Assembly: GCA_945787295.1 (NCBI GenBank)
Contig: CALZHQ010000004.1
Span: 1 to 57,696 of the forward strand
Direction of reading: 5' to 3'
Source of the DNA: an uncultured Desulfuromonadales bacterium
GTDB taxonomy: Bacteria > Desulfobacterota > Desulfuromonadia > Desulfuromonadales > Geopsychrobacteraceae
Length of the DNA stretch: 57,696 bases
Part shown: in pieces, positions 9,350-18,061 of the stretch
Layout of the letters: each line of letters starts with the position of its first letter
Position numbering within the stretch: the stretch's first letter is position 1
The notes under the pieces: model-generated
The model's input: the letters and a program-made list of their open reading frames with translations, nothing else
The model's database searches: none
What the model was told of the DNA's origin: nothing
Translations under genes and position numbers: made by a program

Positions 9350-9931
9350 TTAACGACAACGCTCTACCAGAATCTTTTGCGCTGCTGCGGGAAGATCGGC
9401 GACCATATCGGCACCAAGCAAACGGGCGCTCTCCAGCGATGTTGCCCCATAACCGGTTTTCACCAGGAAAGACTTCTTACAGCCGGCAGACTTTCCGGCC
9501 AGGATATCCGCTTCCTTATCACCAATCATATATGAGCGCGCCAGCTCGATCGAGAGTTCGGCGGCGGCCTGCAAGAGCAGTCCCGGGGCACCCTTGCGGC
9601 AACTGCAGACTTGGCGATATTCACCTTCGCCGGCCGTGGGGTGATGGGGGCAACAGTAAATCCCCGCCAAACGGACGCCATAATCCGCCAATTGTCTTTC
9701 CATATACTGGTTCAGTCGTACAACCTCTTCCAGGCTGAACAAACCCCGTGCCACACCTGACTGATTGGTCACCACCACGAGGAGGTAGCCGGCGTCCTGC
9801 AGCTCTTTCAGGGCCTGCGGGGCGCCGGGAATAAATTCAAACTCCACGGGATCAATCAGATAATCTTTTTCCACGTTGAGCGTCCCGTCACGGTCGAGAA
9901 AGACCGCCGGGCGAAGTATTTCTGTGCTCAT
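9350..9931 (-). CDS. gmhB: D-glycero-beta-D-manno-heptose-1,7-bisphosphate 7-phosphatase
   Basis: HAD-superfamily phosphatase of the ADP-heptose pathway, acting between the kinase and adenylyltransferase steps of HldE. The 193-residue protein has the nucleophile motif FLDRDGTLN near 12-20, VVVTNQSGVARGLF (motif II) and the zinc-binding Cys/His insert CCPHHP...CSCRKGAPG. IGDKEADILAG supplies the final Asp motif. The ATG at 9931 is preferred to a TTG two codons upstream. It diverges from the rightward glycosyltransferase gene across 97 bp. gmhA and hldE lie in the same cluster, so the pathway is complete. Confidence 0.93.
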   Translation of the reverse strand: MSTEILRPAVFLDRDGTLNVEKDYLIDPVEFEFIPGAPQALKELQDAGYLLVVVTNQSGVARGLFSLEEVVRLNQYMERQLADYGVRLAGIYCCPHHPTAGEGEYRQVCSCRKGAPGLLLQAAAELSIELARSYMIGDKEADILAGKSAGCKKSFLVKTGYGATSLESARLLGADMVADLPAAAQKILVERCR

Positions 9932-10028
9932 AAGCAAGTCTCTTTTTCGTCAGCAGTTGTTGCAGAATGGGCGCAGTGCGGTTACTATCGCCAAACTCAA
10001 CAACCAACTGCAGCAAAAGGAACGGTCG

Positions 10029-10838
10029 ATGGAGAAACTGTCCGCTTTCGTCACAACCTTCAACAATGCGCACACGTTACGAATCTGCCTGGAGTCTGTC
10101 AAATGGGCGGACGAAATCGTCGTCCTCGACTCCTTCAGCTCCGATGAAACGCTGCAGATCGCCGAAGAATTCGGCGCGAAGATCTATCAGCACAAATTCC
10201 TCGGTTACGGCCCGCAAAAACAGTCGGCGATGGAAAAAACCAGCCACCGCTGGGTTCTGCTGCTGGATGCGGATGAGGCGCTCTCGCCGGAGTTGCAGGA
10301 GGAAGTCAAATCACTGCTGCAAAACACCCCGGAGCTTGACGGCTACGAGCTGCCGAGGCAGGAGCAGATGTTCTGGCAGATGGCCAGCACCAAGTCACGC
10401 CTGAACGGCTTCCTGCGCCTGTTCAACAAAAGCAAAGCCCGCATCAGCGATATGCCGATCCACGCCGCGCCCAAGGTCGACGGGGAAATCGGCCGGCTCA
10501 AGGCCCCCTTCTACCACTTCGGCGAAGTTGACATTCACACCAAGGTCGACAAGGTCAACCACTACTCGACCGGACTGGTCGCCGATAAGATCGCCAAAGG
10601 CAAACAAGCCAACCCCTGGATCATGCTTTTTTATCCGCCCTTCTTTTTCCTGCGCATTTTTCTTTTCAAGCGCAATTACCAGAACGGCTGGGCCGGATTT
10701 ATCGCCTCGGTCACCATGGCTTTTTACGCGTTCATGAAATACGCGAAGCTGTACGAATATGAGCAGCAGCAAAAATACGGCACCAGCCTGCTCCCCGACT
10801 GCGCCCCCGAGATGAAACCAAAAAACCGCCCAAAATAA
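10029..10838 (+). CDS. Family 2 glycosyltransferase, WaaE/KdtX-like
   Basis: The 269-residue GT-A enzyme begins MEKLSAFVTTFNNAHTL, with the donor-binding LDADEAL (DxD motif) near residues 80-86. A hydrophobic segment at about 195-215 (IMLFYPPFFFLRIFLF) and a membrane-proximal C-terminus follow. This resembles the WaaE/KdtX group that adds a glucose or other hexose to inner-core heptose. The start is supported by AAGGA seven bases upstream of the ATG; the frame is open further upstream but without such support. It is the only rightward gene in the core cluster. Its TAA directly abuts the stop of the convergent heptosyltransferase gene with no spacer. Confidence 0.85.
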   Translation: MEKLSAFVTTFNNAHTLRICLESVKWADEIVVLDSFSSDETLQIAEEFGAKIYQHKFLGYGPQKQSAMEKTSHRWVLLLDADEALSPELQEEVKSLLQNTPELDGYELPRQEQMFWQMASTKSRLNGFLRLFNKSKARISDMPIHAAPKVDGEIGRLKAPFYHFGEVDIHTKVDKVNHYSTGLVADKIAKGKQANPWIMLFYPPFFFLRIFLFKRNYQNGWAGFIASVTMAFYAFMKYAKLYEYEQQQKYGTSLLPDCAPEMKPKNRPK

Positions 10839-11900
10839 TCAGACGGCTCCCATCTCCTGCAACTTTTCCATGACCCGTTCCGGCGTCAGTTGCGTCATGC
10901 AACTGTGATGATCGCACGGCTTTTTGCAGTAACAGTTGAGACAATCGAGTCCGCTGATCTGCAGCGCCTGCACATTGCAACCGATCGGCTTGACCCGGCG
11001 CGGGTCGGTCGGCCCGCAGACCACCAGCATCGGCCTGTCCGAGGTCGAGGCCACGTGCGCCGTGCCGGTATCGTTGCCGACGATCAGCCGGGCAGCTTGC
11101 GCCAAGGGGACGATATCAACGATCTGGGTTTTCCCGCAGAGATTCACCAGCCAGTCCTCGTTGACCGCAGCACGAATCTTTTCACACTCGTCCAGCTCAT
11201 CCGGGCCACCAATAATTGCCACTTTCAGCCCCTGTGCGCGGAGCAGGCGGGCAAGCCCCGCGTAGTTGTCCGCCCCCCAGCGCTTTAAATGACCCGCCGC
11301 CTGGCTTCCCGGAAGAAAAATCGCGTAATTATCCGCCTGTAAACCGAACTCAACTTGTAACCCCAGCGCCCGTGACTGCGCCTCTGCATCTGTATACAAA
11401 ACCGGCCGCGGGGTCAGCGCCGGGATTCCGCCCGCTTCAAGCGCCCGCTGCTGCAGGGTGAAAGGGTGAATCGGCAGCTCGGCAGGTGGCTCGGGAGCGA
11501 CATTATATGGATAACGCCTGTGATTTCCGAGCCGGTTCGGCACGCGGGCGCCGGTTAAATGCAGGGCCAGCATCAACCAGCGGCTGCGATCGTTTGATTG
11601 CAGATCAACGATCAGGTCGTAATGTCGGCGGCGAACTTCCTTAACCCAGCGCCAGAAACCTCTCGGACCTCTTTCCGACTTACGCAAATCGATCTGAATA
11701 ATCTCGTTGAAACGGGGGTCATCCTGAAACAGGCGATCCCAGGGCGGGAGAATATTCAGATCGATAATTGCGGCCGGGAACGCCTTGCGGATGTCCTCAA
11801 ACAGTGCCGAGGAGATGACAATATCCCCCATGGCGCTCCATTTGATGATCAGGATTTTTCTGATGTTTTTATCAGCAGGCAGATGCTGCAACTTACTCAT
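10839..11900 (-). CDS. LPS heptosyltransferase, glycosyltransferase family 9
   Basis: The 353-residue GT-B enzyme starts with RKILIIKWSAMGDIVISS, the N-terminal signature of WaaC/WaaF/WaaQ heptosyltransferases, and ends with the donor-site segment IVGNDTGTAHVASTSDRPMLV region near 265-290. The Cys-rich tail (CLNCYCKKPCDHHSC, near 320-335) is frequent in GT9 enzymes. It transfers ADP-heptose to the Kdo/heptose inner core at the cytoplasmic face. It overlaps hldE by a few bases and is the most downstream gene of the leftward core operon. Which heptosyltransferase (I, II or III) cannot be told. Confidence 0.9.
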   Translation of the reverse strand: MSKLQHLPADKNIRKILIIKWSAMGDIVISSALFEDIRKAFPAAIIDLNILPPWDRLFQDDPRFNEIIQIDLRKSERGPRGFWRWVKEVRRRHYDLIVDLQSNDRSRWLMLALHLTGARVPNRLGNHRRYPYNVAPEPPAELPIHPFTLQQRALEAGGIPALTPRPVLYTDAEAQSRALGLQVEFGLQADNYAIFLPGSQAAGHLKRWGADNYAGLARLLRAQGLKVAIIGGPDELDECEKIRAAVNEDWLVNLCGKTQIVDIVPLAQAARLIVGNDTGTAHVASTSDRPMLVVCGPTDPRRVKPIGCNVQALQISGLDCLNCYCKKPCDHHSCMTQLTPERVMEKLQEMGAV

Positions 11901-13365
11901 CACGATACCGGCTTAAAACCTTGTCAATAATGTTGGTGGTCGACTTTCCATCGACGAACTGGATCAGCTCGACCCGGCCGCCGTAGCTTTCGACCAGATC
12001 CTTACCGACCACCTCTTCCGCGGCGTAGTCACCGCCTTTCACCAGGATCTGTGGCTGGAGCTGCTGCAACAGCTCCAGCGGCGTGTCTTCATCGAAAACC
12101 GTCAGGTAATCGATGCAGTCCAGCGCGGCGAGAATCTGCGCCCGCTCCAGCTCATCAAGCAGAGGGCGTTTTGGCCCTTTGAGCCTGCGGATCGAAGCGT
12201 CGGAGTTCAGTCCCAGCACCAGCAGGTCGCCGAGTGCGCGTGCCTGCTGGAGATACTTGACGTGCCCGGCATGCAGCAGATCGAAGCAGCCGTTGGTAAA
12301 GACAATGTTTTTCCCACTGCGGCGCAAAGGCTCAAGCAAGCAGGCCAGCTCTTTTCGCGGCAGAATCTTGTTGTCATGCCGATCGATGTTGCGGGTCGCT
12401 GCGGCGAGGATTTCATCCGGAGAAACGGTCGAGGTGCCGAGCTTGCCGACCACGATACCGGCGGCAAGGTTCGCCAGTTTTGCCGCATCTTCGATCGCCA
12501 CCTCGGCCGCCATTGCTGCGGCAAGCGCCGCGACGACCGTATCGCCGGCACCTGAGACATCAAAGACTTCGCGGGCCTCGGTCGGCAGGTGGACGGCAGC
12601 GGACTCTTTCCGGAAGAGGCTCATCCCCTCTTCACTGCGAGTCACGATCAGAGCATCCAGTTCGAGCTCTTGCAGCAATCGGTTCCCCGCGTGAAGTAAC
12701 GTCTGTAGATCGCAAATCTCTGTCCCGGTCGCGGCTTCTGCCTCACGCCGATTGGGAGTTAGCAGGCTGGCTCCTCGATAGCGGCTGAAATCGCTCCCTT
12801 TGGGATCGACGATCACCGGGACCTGCCGTTTTCTGCAGGCTGCGATGATCTGCTGCAACAGCTCCGGAGACAACACCCCCTTCGCATAGTCGGACAACAC
12901 AACCGCCCCCACCTCCTCAAGTTGGGATTCGACAGCAGTCAGCAGCTCTCGCTGTTCTGTGTCCGGTATCGATTCAGTGCTCTCGCGATCGATCCGCAGC
13001 ATCTGCTGGTGGCTGGCCAGCACCCTGGTTTTACGGCTGGTAGTGCGCTGTGGCGTTTGCAGAATCCCGCGACTGTCGATTCCGTCACGCATCAGCAGCG
13101 AGAACAGCTTCTGCCCGTCATCATCAGCCCCGATGACTGAGGCCACCGACACCTGGCAACCGAGGGAAAGCAGGTTATTGACCACGTTCCCCGCGCCGCC
13201 CAGACGCACCTCGTCGCGTTCGACCTCGACCACCTGAACCGGCGCTTCGGGGGAGATCCGGCTGGTCTTGCCCCAGATATATTTGTCGAGAATCAAATCG
13301 CCGACGACCAGCACCCGGGACTGTCTGAGGGCCGTTAATACCTGCTCGAGCTGCTGCCGCTTCAT
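11893..13365 (-). CDS. hldE: Bifunctional heptose-7-phosphate kinase / heptose-1-phosphate adenylyltransferase
   Basis: The 490-residue two-domain enzyme makes ADP-heptose together with GmhA and GmhB. The N-terminal ribokinase-like domain (about 1-320) has VLVVGDLILDKYIWG and the catalytic DVSGAGDTVVAAL near 265. The C-terminal nucleotidyltransferase domain (about 345-490) has FTNGCFDLLHAGHVKYL. The chosen ATG overlaps the TGA of the upstream gene (TGATG) and has GGAG eight bases before it. Domain order and length are as in E. coli HldE. Confidence 0.96.
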   Translation of the reverse strand: MKRQQLEQVLTALRQSRVLVVGDLILDKYIWGKTSRISPEAPVQVVEVERDEVRLGGAGNVVNNLLSLGCQVSVASVIGADDDGQKLFSLLMRDGIDSRGILQTPQRTTSRKTRVLASHQQMLRIDRESTESIPDTEQRELLTAVESQLEEVGAVVLSDYAKGVLSPELLQQIIAACRKRQVPVIVDPKGSDFSRYRGASLLTPNRREAEAATGTEICDLQTLLHAGNRLLQELELDALIVTRSEEGMSLFRKESAAVHLPTEAREVFDVSGAGDTVVAALAAAMAAEVAIEDAAKLANLAAGIVVGKLGTSTVSPDEILAAATRNIDRHDNKILPRKELACLLEPLRRSGKNIVFTNGCFDLLHAGHVKYLQQARALGDLLVLGLNSDASIRRLKGPKRPLLDELERAQILAALDCIDYLTVFDEDTPLELLQQLQPQILVKGGDYAAEEVVGKDLVESYGGRVELIQFVDGKSTTNIIDKVLSRYRDE

Positions 13366-14330
13366 CACGGGATCTCCTTCTGCAAGCCATCCAGGACCGC
13401 ATGCGCCAACAGCGGGATGTTGATCTCATGATGACCGGTAATCGTGTACCCGCGCCCCTGCCCGGACGTCGGTCGCTTGACCACGTTCTGCAGCGGGCGG
13501 TAGTGCTGGATCATATCGAAGTTCGCCGTGGTGAAGTTCTCCACCTGATGGCCCAGATTCTGCGCAATCGACAGCGCCTTAAGGAAGACTTCGGGCATCA
13601 GCACTGCCGAACCGACATTCAGCCAGACCCCGCCATCACCGAGGTCGGCAACCACAGCCGTGAGCAAACGAAAATCCTGCATCGACATGGCGCCGATGAC
13701 TGCACCATCGGCTTGCGGATGCTGATGGATGATATCGGTGCCGAGAGCCACGTGGACCGTGACCGGGATCTCATTCTCCACGCAGCACGCCAGCAGGCTG
13801 TGCTGCGCGAACGGGTGATCCTCGCGGATGATCGCCTCGCCGATCGCCTGACCGAAGCCAAGCCCTTGTTTCTGTCCGGCGGCAAGGTGATCGTTCATCC
13901 CCCGGCCGGTCTCCTCCGAGAAGCCGAAGTCACCCGACTGCAGGACGGCGCCGACATCCTCGGAGGTCGCGCCGACCAGGGACACCTCGAAATCGTGAAT
14001 CGCGGCGGAACCGTTCATCGCCACGGCGGTGACAATCCCCGTTTCGATCAGCTTCTTCAGCACCGGTTGCAGGCCGCATTTGATGACATGGCCGCCGATG
14101 GCCAGGACCACAGGCTTATCGGCAAGATGGGCTTTGATGATGGCGGCAACCACCCCGCGCAGCGATTCCGCCCCGAGCAGATCGGGCAGGCTGGAAAAAA
14201 ATTCATCGAATGAGCTGCCCGCAGATGGTTCGGCGGCAAAATGCTCAGCGACATTCACCTTGTTATTCCGGCTCTTGAGCGAATAGGTGCTTATTTCGTC
14301 AAGCTTGATCGGTTGGTAAATTTTCTTCAT
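13365..14330 (-). CDS. Conserved hypothetical protein between hldE and gmhA
   Basis: The function of this 321-residue protein is not recognised. It looks soluble, with no signal peptide or transmembrane helix. Visible features are a Rossmann-like stretch VVLAIGGHVIKCGLQPVL (about 93-110), MNGSAAIHDFE (about 124-134) and EETGRGMND. A central part rich in Gly and His follows (VHVALGTDIIHQHP), then WLNVGSAVLMPEVFLKAL and a final HYRPLQNVVKRPT. The alternating strand/glycine-turn pattern suggests an NAD- or nucleotide-binding fold of the deoxyhypusine-synthase type, but this is a guess. It overlaps hldE by TGATG and follows gmhA by 10 bp, so it probably takes part in heptose or LPS core metabolism. 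Confidence 0.75.
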   Translation of the reverse strand: MKKIYQPIKLDEISTYSLKSRNNKVNVAEHFAAEPSAGSSFDEFFSSLPDLLGAESLRGVVAAIIKAHLADKPVVLAIGGHVIKCGLQPVLKKLIETGIVTAVAMNGSAAIHDFEVSLVGATSEDVGAVLQSGDFGFSEETGRGMNDHLAAGQKQGLGFGQAIGEAIIREDHPFAQHSLLACCVENEIPVTVHVALGTDIIHQHPQADGAVIGAMSMQDFRLLTAVVADLGDGGVWLNVGSAVLMPEVFLKALSIAQNLGHQVENFTTANFDMIQHYRPLQNVVKRPTSGQGRGYTITGHHEINIPLLAHAVLDGLQKEIP

Positions 14331-14340
14331 CGCTATCTGC

Positions 14341-14910
14341 TCATTCCTTGATCACACCCTGATCGATCTGCTCACAAAGCAAATGCACGATCAGCAGGTG
14401 CGCTTCCTGAATCCGCGCGGTCCTTGCCACCGGAACAGTGATCGCCAGATTGACCGCCTCTGCGATACTGCCACCGTCACGTCCGGTCAAACCGAACGTT
14501 GTACAGCCGATTTTTGCCGCCGCGTGCACCGCCGCCAAGACGTTCTCCGAGTTCCCGCTGGTGGAGATCCCGATAAGAGCATCCCCCGGAGCCGCCAGCG
14601 CCTCCACCTGCCTGGCAAAGACCCGGGAAAAATCGTAATCGTTGCCAACTGCCGTCAGGATTGAAGTGTCGGTCGTCAAAGCGATCGCCGGCAGGCCACC
14701 GCGCTCGGCTTCGAAACGACCCACCAGCTCTGCTGCGAAGTGCTGAGAATCCGCCGCAGAACCGCCGTTACCGCAGATAAGCACCTTGCCTCCGGAACCG
14801 AGGATGGTCCGTAATCGCAACGCACAGTCCAAAATAATCGGCTGCAACTTGTCTCGTAGCGACTCGATGACGGCCTGATGTTCCTCGATACTCGCCATTA
14901 GTGATGACAT
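14341..14910 (-). CDS. gmhA: D-sedoheptulose-7-phosphate isomerase
   Basis: First step of ADP-heptose synthesis. The 189-residue SIS-fold protein has [22 protein letters not shown] near 49-70, [22 protein letters not shown] and the sugar-phosphate site [10 protein letters not shown] near 119-128. The C-terminal [13 protein letters not shown] carries the catalytic/metal histidine region. Length is normal. It lies 1 bp downstream of the preceding glycosyltransferase stop and 10 bp before the unknown gene. Confidence 0.95.
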   Translation of the reverse strand: MSSLMASIEEHQAVIESLRDKLQPIILDCALRLRTILGSGGKVLICGNGGSAADSQHFAAELVGRFEAERGGLPAIALTTDTSILTAVGNDYDFSRVFARQVEALAAPGDALIGISTSGNSENVLAAVHAAAKIGCTTFGLTGRDGGSIAEAVNLAITVPVARTARIQEAHLLIVHLLCEQIDQGVIKE

Positions 14911-14911
14911 G

Positions 14912-16000
14912 CTAAATCCTCGCCTTCTGAGAGAGAAGCGGTTGCAGAGCGTTCCTTAATGCCTTGGAAATCACTTCCATTGAAAAATACTTCTCGTAAG
15001 TCCGCCTTGCTTGCAAACCGAGTTCTTCTAGCTGCTCTGGATTTGCCGCGAGTTTGGCTATCGACTCTGCCAAAGCCTGAGGGTCTCCTTGGGGAACCCA
15101 GCGGATACCATTGTCGTCGCGATTAAGCAGATTCTCAGGATAGGCGGGCGAATATCGTGTTACCAGCGGCTTGCCGCAGGCCAGTGACTGGTAAACTTTA
15201 TTCGGAATGACCCGGCCGGCCTTCTCTGTGGTGCCGAAAACACCTAAAAGGACATCAGCTTGCTGAATTAAACCAGGCAGCTCCTGATAGTCCACCCAGG
15301 GTAAAAACTCCAGGTTATCCAGCCCCTCTGAAAGCATTTTACAACAGTCGAGAAGCGGACCTTCGCCGAGCATGGTCCACTGAACAGGCGCACCTCGGTA
15401 CTGACGCGCGGCCCGGGCGATCACTTCCGGCCCCTGCAGATGAAGAAAACTTCCGTAAAACAATACCTTTAAAGGAGGGGCTGGGGAAAGTTTTTCGTTT
15501 GCAACCGGGCGGAACAAGCCCTCATCAGCACCGACAGGAACAATCGCAACTCTTTCCTGGGCGACACCAAGCGTCTCGACGAAAAACCGTGCATGCTCAT
15601 TGGTATCAGCAAGCACCAGGTCAGCGGCTTGAAATACAGATTTTTCCCACTTGAGTAAACGTTTTGCCTGGCGGCTATCTGCCGTGAATTTCTTGCGTTC
15701 AAAAACTTGCTTATCATAAGCGCTGATCAACGGATCGAACACGACCGGAATATTCCTTCGCCGGCTCCAACGTGAAGCGGCTAATAGGTCACGCTGACGG
15801 AAACAGGGAACCCAGATGAGATCCGCAGTAGGAATTTTATTGAAAAAAGTCTGAAGATCAGTGACTTGGCTGAACATAGGCCGATAGTTTAAAACCTGCC
15901 AATCTTGCTGACGTAAAACTTTCCTCAGGATGCTATTGCGCGAATAACCTGCATCAAACCGCCCCCACCAGAGGACCTGTTTAGTCAATTTTAAGCTCAT
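14912..16000 (-). CDS. Glycosyltransferase family 4
   Basis: GT-B glycosyltransferase of 362 residues. The N-terminal acceptor domain opens [16 protein letters not shown]. The C-terminal donor domain starts near [19 protein letters not shown] (about 178-196) and has [21 protein letters not shown] with the E/N-K-x-x-Q-like donor-site region near 265-285. No transmembrane helix is seen. It overlaps the 3' end of the O-antigen ligase gene by 20 bp and is followed by gmhA after 1 bp. Its role is LPS core or O-unit assembly; the sugar is not predictable. Confidence 0.83.
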   Translation of the reverse strand: MSLKLTKQVLWWGRFDAGYSRNSILRKVLRQQDWQVLNYRPMFSQVTDLQTFFNKIPTADLIWVPCFRQRDLLAASRWSRRRNIPVVFDPLISAYDKQVFERKKFTADSRQAKRLLKWEKSVFQAADLVLADTNEHARFFVETLGVAQERVAIVPVGADEGLFRPVANEKLSPAPPLKVLFYGSFLHLQGPEVIARAARQYRGAPVQWTMLGEGPLLDCCKMLSEGLDNLEFLPWVDYQELPGLIQQADVLLGVFGTTEKAGRVIPNKVYQSLACGKPLVTRYSPAYPENLLNRDDNGIRWVPQGDPQALAESIAKLAANPEQLEELGLQARRTYEKYFSMEVISKALRNALQPLLSQKARI

Positions 16001-17111
16001 TATCTACTGCTCGCTTCTCTACGCGTTGCGAATAGAGCATACCGAGAAAAAAAGCGATCGTTCCCAAAAACTTAGAGCTGGAAAACTTCAGATCGAACTG
16101 CCCCATAACCAAAAATGTAATTATCGCAGTTAGGCTGGAATTAAATATATGATTCTTTTGAAATGAATATCGAGAAAAGGTATGCCAAAGGAAACAAATG
16201 AAAACAATAGTGAAGATCAAGCCAACTAATCCAGTGGTGACGAAAACCTCCAGAAAAACATTGTGCGCGGTCCTGGTAATCAGTCCCAATTGATCTATTA
16301 AATCCTTGGTTCCATTGAACCCGTAGCCCCAAAAAAGGTTATTGTCGATGGTATCATGAAAAAGACCAGACCAAAGGCCCTCGCGTGCTTTATATCGAAA
16401 ACCCTTATGATTGTATTTAATCAGCAACAGGGCCAGGGCTGAAACGACCATAGCACTGTTCACTATCTTGTATCTCGTCCGCAAACTCCTATTGAAAACC
16501 AGCAGAACAACTACAGCGCTGGCGAGACCAAGCCAGGCGCCTCGTCCATTGGTCAAAAAGAGAAGATATAATGCGACAGGCAAACCGATAATAGAGAAGG
16601 TTTGGACAAATCGAGGGCGCCATGATTCTATCGATGGAAACAAAAAGCATGTCAATACAATCAGGAGGACCGCTGCATTGTTGGGGTTCACATAATAAGA
16701 ATAAAAAAGTCCATTGCGCTGCGGGAAAAACAGGCTACCCAGAATCAACAGCAAACTCACCAGGTTGACAAATGCCCAGCCTTTTTTATCGACAACCCAC
16801 CCGGCAAATGCCAACCCGACGGGAAAGAGCAAGAGGCCACGGACGACATCATAGCCACCCTTCAAGGAGAGCATGGGCACATGGGAAGTTATAGTAAAGA
16901 ACAGTACGTAACCAATAAAAGCCCAAAAGGCAATCTTCAGATTTTTTTCGATCTGATAGTTACCTCTTTCGACCCAGGCAAACAGGTAGAGGGGAATCAG
17001 CAATAAAGACGTGGACTTCCATGGCAGATAGTAGCCGCAGATGCAGGCACTTAACAAAAGTACCAGGCCTGCTCTTCTGTATGGGCTAGCAAAAATTTCT
17101 ACAGTATTCAT
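15981..17111 (-). CDS. O-antigen ligase/polymerase family membrane protein
   Basis: The 376-residue protein has about ten transmembrane segments spread over the full length. A periplasmic-loop motif TNGRGAWLGL lies near 187-196 and TRTAHNVFLEVFVTTGLVGL near 285-304. The Arg in RGAW and the His in AHN match the conserved catalytic-loop residues of the WaaL/Wzy family. WaaL joins undecaprenyl-linked O-antigen to lipid A-core; Wzy polymerises O-units. Location among core genes favours WaaL. It sits between two glycosyltransferase genes, overlapping the next by 20 bp. Confidence 0.83.
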   Translation of the reverse strand: MNTVEIFASPYRRAGLVLLLSACICGYYLPWKSTSLLLIPLYLFAWVERGNYQIEKNLKIAFWAFIGYVLFFTITSHVPMLSLKGGYDVVRGLLLFPVGLAFAGWVVDKKGWAFVNLVSLLLILGSLFFPQRNGLFYSYYVNPNNAAVLLIVLTCFLFPSIESWRPRFVQTFSIIGLPVALYLLFLTNGRGAWLGLASAVVVLLVFNRSLRTRYKIVNSAMVVSALALLLIKYNHKGFRYKAREGLWSGLFHDTIDNNLFWGYGFNGTKDLIDQLGLITRTAHNVFLEVFVTTGLVGLIFTIVFICFLWHTFSRYSFQKNHIFNSSLTAIITFLVMGQFDLKFSSSKFLGTIAFFLGMLYSQRVEKRAVDNELKID

Positions 17112-17122
17112 AAGGCAGATTA

Positions 17123-18061
17123 TTACAAATGGTCAAGAATGGTTTGAACTCGGTGACGATAAGTGTGTTCGGCCATGACCCGTGACTGGGCATTTCCTGC
17201 CAATTGCTTCTTAAATTGTTTGTCACCCAGCAATTTCTTTGCTTTCTCGAGCATTTCTTCCGTATTAGAAAAAGTCAAAATCTCTTTTTCAAGTTCAAAG
17301 TAGTTTTCGATTCCAGGCCGATATTCGACCAGCTGAGGAATACCATAGGCGGCAGATTCGAACGTCCGCATATTGGTGCCCTGCCGCACAATCCTGGCGT
17401 GCAGATTCAGTGAGATTTGATGAGCCGCATAAATTTGCCCCATCTTCTCGTTTTCCACTGATGGTAAGAACTTTGTCGGATAGCTCCAGAAAAATGGGTG
17501 CCGCAAAAAATAATTACCGACGATCGAAACTGAATAATCACTTTGCAGTAAGGCCTCAAGATAAGGATCCCGCTCAGGATCCTTGTTGCCGATAAAACAG
17601 ATCTGCTTTTTTTCTGCAATACCGGGGTCAGCTTTGTGCACTTCTGGTGAGCAGGCAAAACCCAGTTCGCCAGCAAGCCGCTCTGGAGCAACGACCCTGG
17701 CGACATTGGTTAAATAGCCGGCATCAGAAAGATAGACCCTGGCGTAGGGATCATAATCACCTGGCGTAGGGCTTGGCCCATCAGTAAGCCAGAGGACATT
17801 TCCCGGATGATATTCTAGAGACGAAAAAACCGGCAGATGATTAATAAAAATTGCCAATTCCCGTTCTGCTGTTTGTACTCTTTCCAGTAACAACTGCTCC
17901 CAAAGCTTTTTATTGCAACGATACGAAAGTTGCTCTGCCCATCCATCAGGTCTGGTTGCGATCCACTCGACCCGTCCGGGGAATAGCTGCTCAAGAGCCA
18001 AATAGACGTACCTCGCCAACCCCCCGCGCCAGGGTTTTGCAATCAGCAGAACCTTTTTCAT
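17123..18061 (-). CDS. CgeB-like glycosyltransferase
   Basis: This 312-residue protein lacks the usual GT4 opening. The C-terminal half resembles CgeB/Glyco_trans_1_2-type donor domains: CFIGNKDPERDPYLEALL, then a segment on lack of uniqueness of the dead-reckoned Rossmann fold, NLHARIVRQGTNMRTFESAAYGIPQLVEYRPGIE region near 220-255, and a helical tail EMLEKAKKLLGDKQFKKQLAGNA. The MRTFEsAayGip pattern marks the nucleotide-sugar site. It overlaps the upstream methyltransferase gene by 4 bp. It is probably an LPS sugar transferase of unknown specificity. Confidence 0.72.
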   Translation of the reverse strand: MKKVLLIAKPWRGGLARYVYLALEQLFPGRVEWIATRPDGWAEQLSYRCNKKLWEQLLLERVQTAERELAIFINHLPVFSSLEYHPGNVLWLTDGPSPTPGDYDPYARVYLSDAGYLTNVARVVAPERLAGELGFACSPEVHKADPGIAEKKQICFIGNKDPERDPYLEALLQSDYSVSIVGNYFLRHPFFWSYPTKFLPSVENEKMGQIYAAHQISLNLHARIVRQGTNMRTFESAAYGIPQLVEYRPGIENYFELEKEILTFSNTEEMLEKAKKLLGDKQFKKQLAGNAQSRVMAEHTYRHRVQTILDHL

